A stretch of DNA of 52,452 bases from Natrinema gari JCM 14663 (GTDB lineage: Archaea; Halobacteriota; Halobacteria; Halobacteriales; Natrialbaceae). Both the position numbers and the translations under genes were made by a program. Positions within the stretch are counted from its first letter, which is position 1. Each line of letters begins with the position of its first letter. Shown piece after piece: positions 52,046 to 52,452 of the stretch. The notes under the pieces are model-generated. The model saw nothing but the letters and a program-made list of their open reading frames with translations. It made no database searches and was not told where the DNA came from. Location of the stretch: contig NZ_AOIJ01000061.1 of the NCBI RefSeq assembly GCF_000337175.1, positions 98,198 through 150,649 on the forward strand. Reading direction: 5' to 3'.

Positions 52046-52452
52046 GACAGCGCTTGGACTACTGAGGACCGCGCTCACGAAACACCTTCCCGATTTGATC
52101 CCAGTCCGTCGAGACGTACTTCATCGTCGTTCACACAGCCCCGTGCCTGCCGTCGCCGTTTCCGAACAGTCGGGAAGAACCGACTGCGCCCAACGGAACG
52201 TAAGCAAGCCTCTCGAACTAGATGGAGCGCCTCGGACCGCTCGAGTACTGACGAGCGGGACTCGGGGGTCTGTTGCCTGACACCAGCCGTCCCCTGCGTC
52301 CGAACTTCACTGGTAACAGAGCAGGTGAACTGCACTACGGCTGTCGGTTTCGTCCTCGGCGGTAGGGGGTTTGTTATGCTGTGAGAGAGCAACTTACATG
52401 ATATGCAACAGAGGTAACATGAAGCCGCGGAGAACTTGCCGGTCGCCGCACT
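52046..52452. other. tail region without a recognised gene
   Basis: The last 407 bases hold short open frames on both strands but none with protein-like character, a credible start and a match to a family I know. Sequence is GC-rich to about 52,370 and then AT-richer. The region may contain an insertion-element remnant, but nothing specific supports that. Confidence 0.4.

Noticed and set aside
52075-52392. A 105-residue minus-strand frame at the right end
   Set aside because: It is basic and Arg/Ser-rich, without the acidic character of the neighbouring genes, and has no credible promoter or domain.
1-52452. tRNA, rRNA or CRISPR arrays
   Set aside because: No cloverleaf with a recognisable T-loop, no rRNA stretch and no regularly spaced direct repeats were seen by eye. 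The repeated 82-base block has only two copies.

Overview
The window is haloarchaeal chromosomal or large-replicon DNA. Most of it is GC-rich, the proteins are very acidic, secreted proteins carry PGF-CTERM-like tails, and TATA-like boxes lie about 23-28 nt upstream of start codons, as in leaderless archaeal transcripts. Many families are typical of haloarchaea, probably Natrialbaceae-like: tandem DUF7344-type winged helices, MoxR/DUF58/DUF4350 clusters and IS1341-type TnpB relics. Bases 1-19 are not genomic: they match the Nextera transposase mosaic end exactly. No rRNA, tRNA or CRISPR array was recognised.

Region 1 (about 20-12,600) is an ordinary, gene-dense core. It holds a small conserved protein, a tandem winged-helix regulator, a cohesin-like PGF-CTERM surface protein, a HerA-type ATPase and an alpha/beta hydrolase. 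An envelope-related block follows: two divergent membrane-anchored proteins that share a PepSY-like repeat module (four copies in one, one in the other), a membrane-tethered MarR-like regulator, PspA/IM30 and a soluble winged helix. A Tat lipoprotein and a tandem pair of paralogous four-helix membrane proteins close the region.

Region 2 (about 12,700-28,840) starts with a broken P-loop kinase. It continues with two convergent operons of the MoxR-DUF58 type: small membrane protein, DUF4350 and MoxR on +; DUF58 and two membrane proteins on -. A large Ig-like/coiled-coil membrane protein, a DUF1616 protein, a MacB/LolCDE-like ABC system (ATPase and two permeases) and two secreted proteins with poly-glycine linkers follow. 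Together these look like machinery for making or exporting cell-surface material.

Region 3 (about 28,900-34,950) is a gene graveyard: a frameshifted SWIM-protein-like C-terminus, a vapC with an in-frame TAG, a vapB whose 5' end is fused to the end of a TnpB transposase, a second vapBC whose antitoxin has a one-base frameshift while the toxin is intact, and broken glycosyltransferase, membrane hydrolase and zinc-ribbon NUDIX genes. One intact NUDIX gene survives in it.

Region 4 (about 35,050-52,050) is a surface-glycan locus. A tight five-gene operon alternates glycosyltransferases with alkaline-phosphatase-fold enzymes; then come a GT2, a third alkaline-phosphatase-fold enzyme, a polytopic membrane protein, another GT2 and a Wzx-like flippase. 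A dTDP-L-rhamnose block (rfbC-like, rfbA, rfbD, rfbB) with a 59-residue zinc-ribbon protein and a NUDIX hydrolase ends the locus. Bases 43,390-47,830 are visibly more AT-rich than the rest and have relics of one transposase family before and inside them, which suggests acquisition by transfer. The likely product is a rhamnose-containing glycan that is flipped and decorated at the cell surface.
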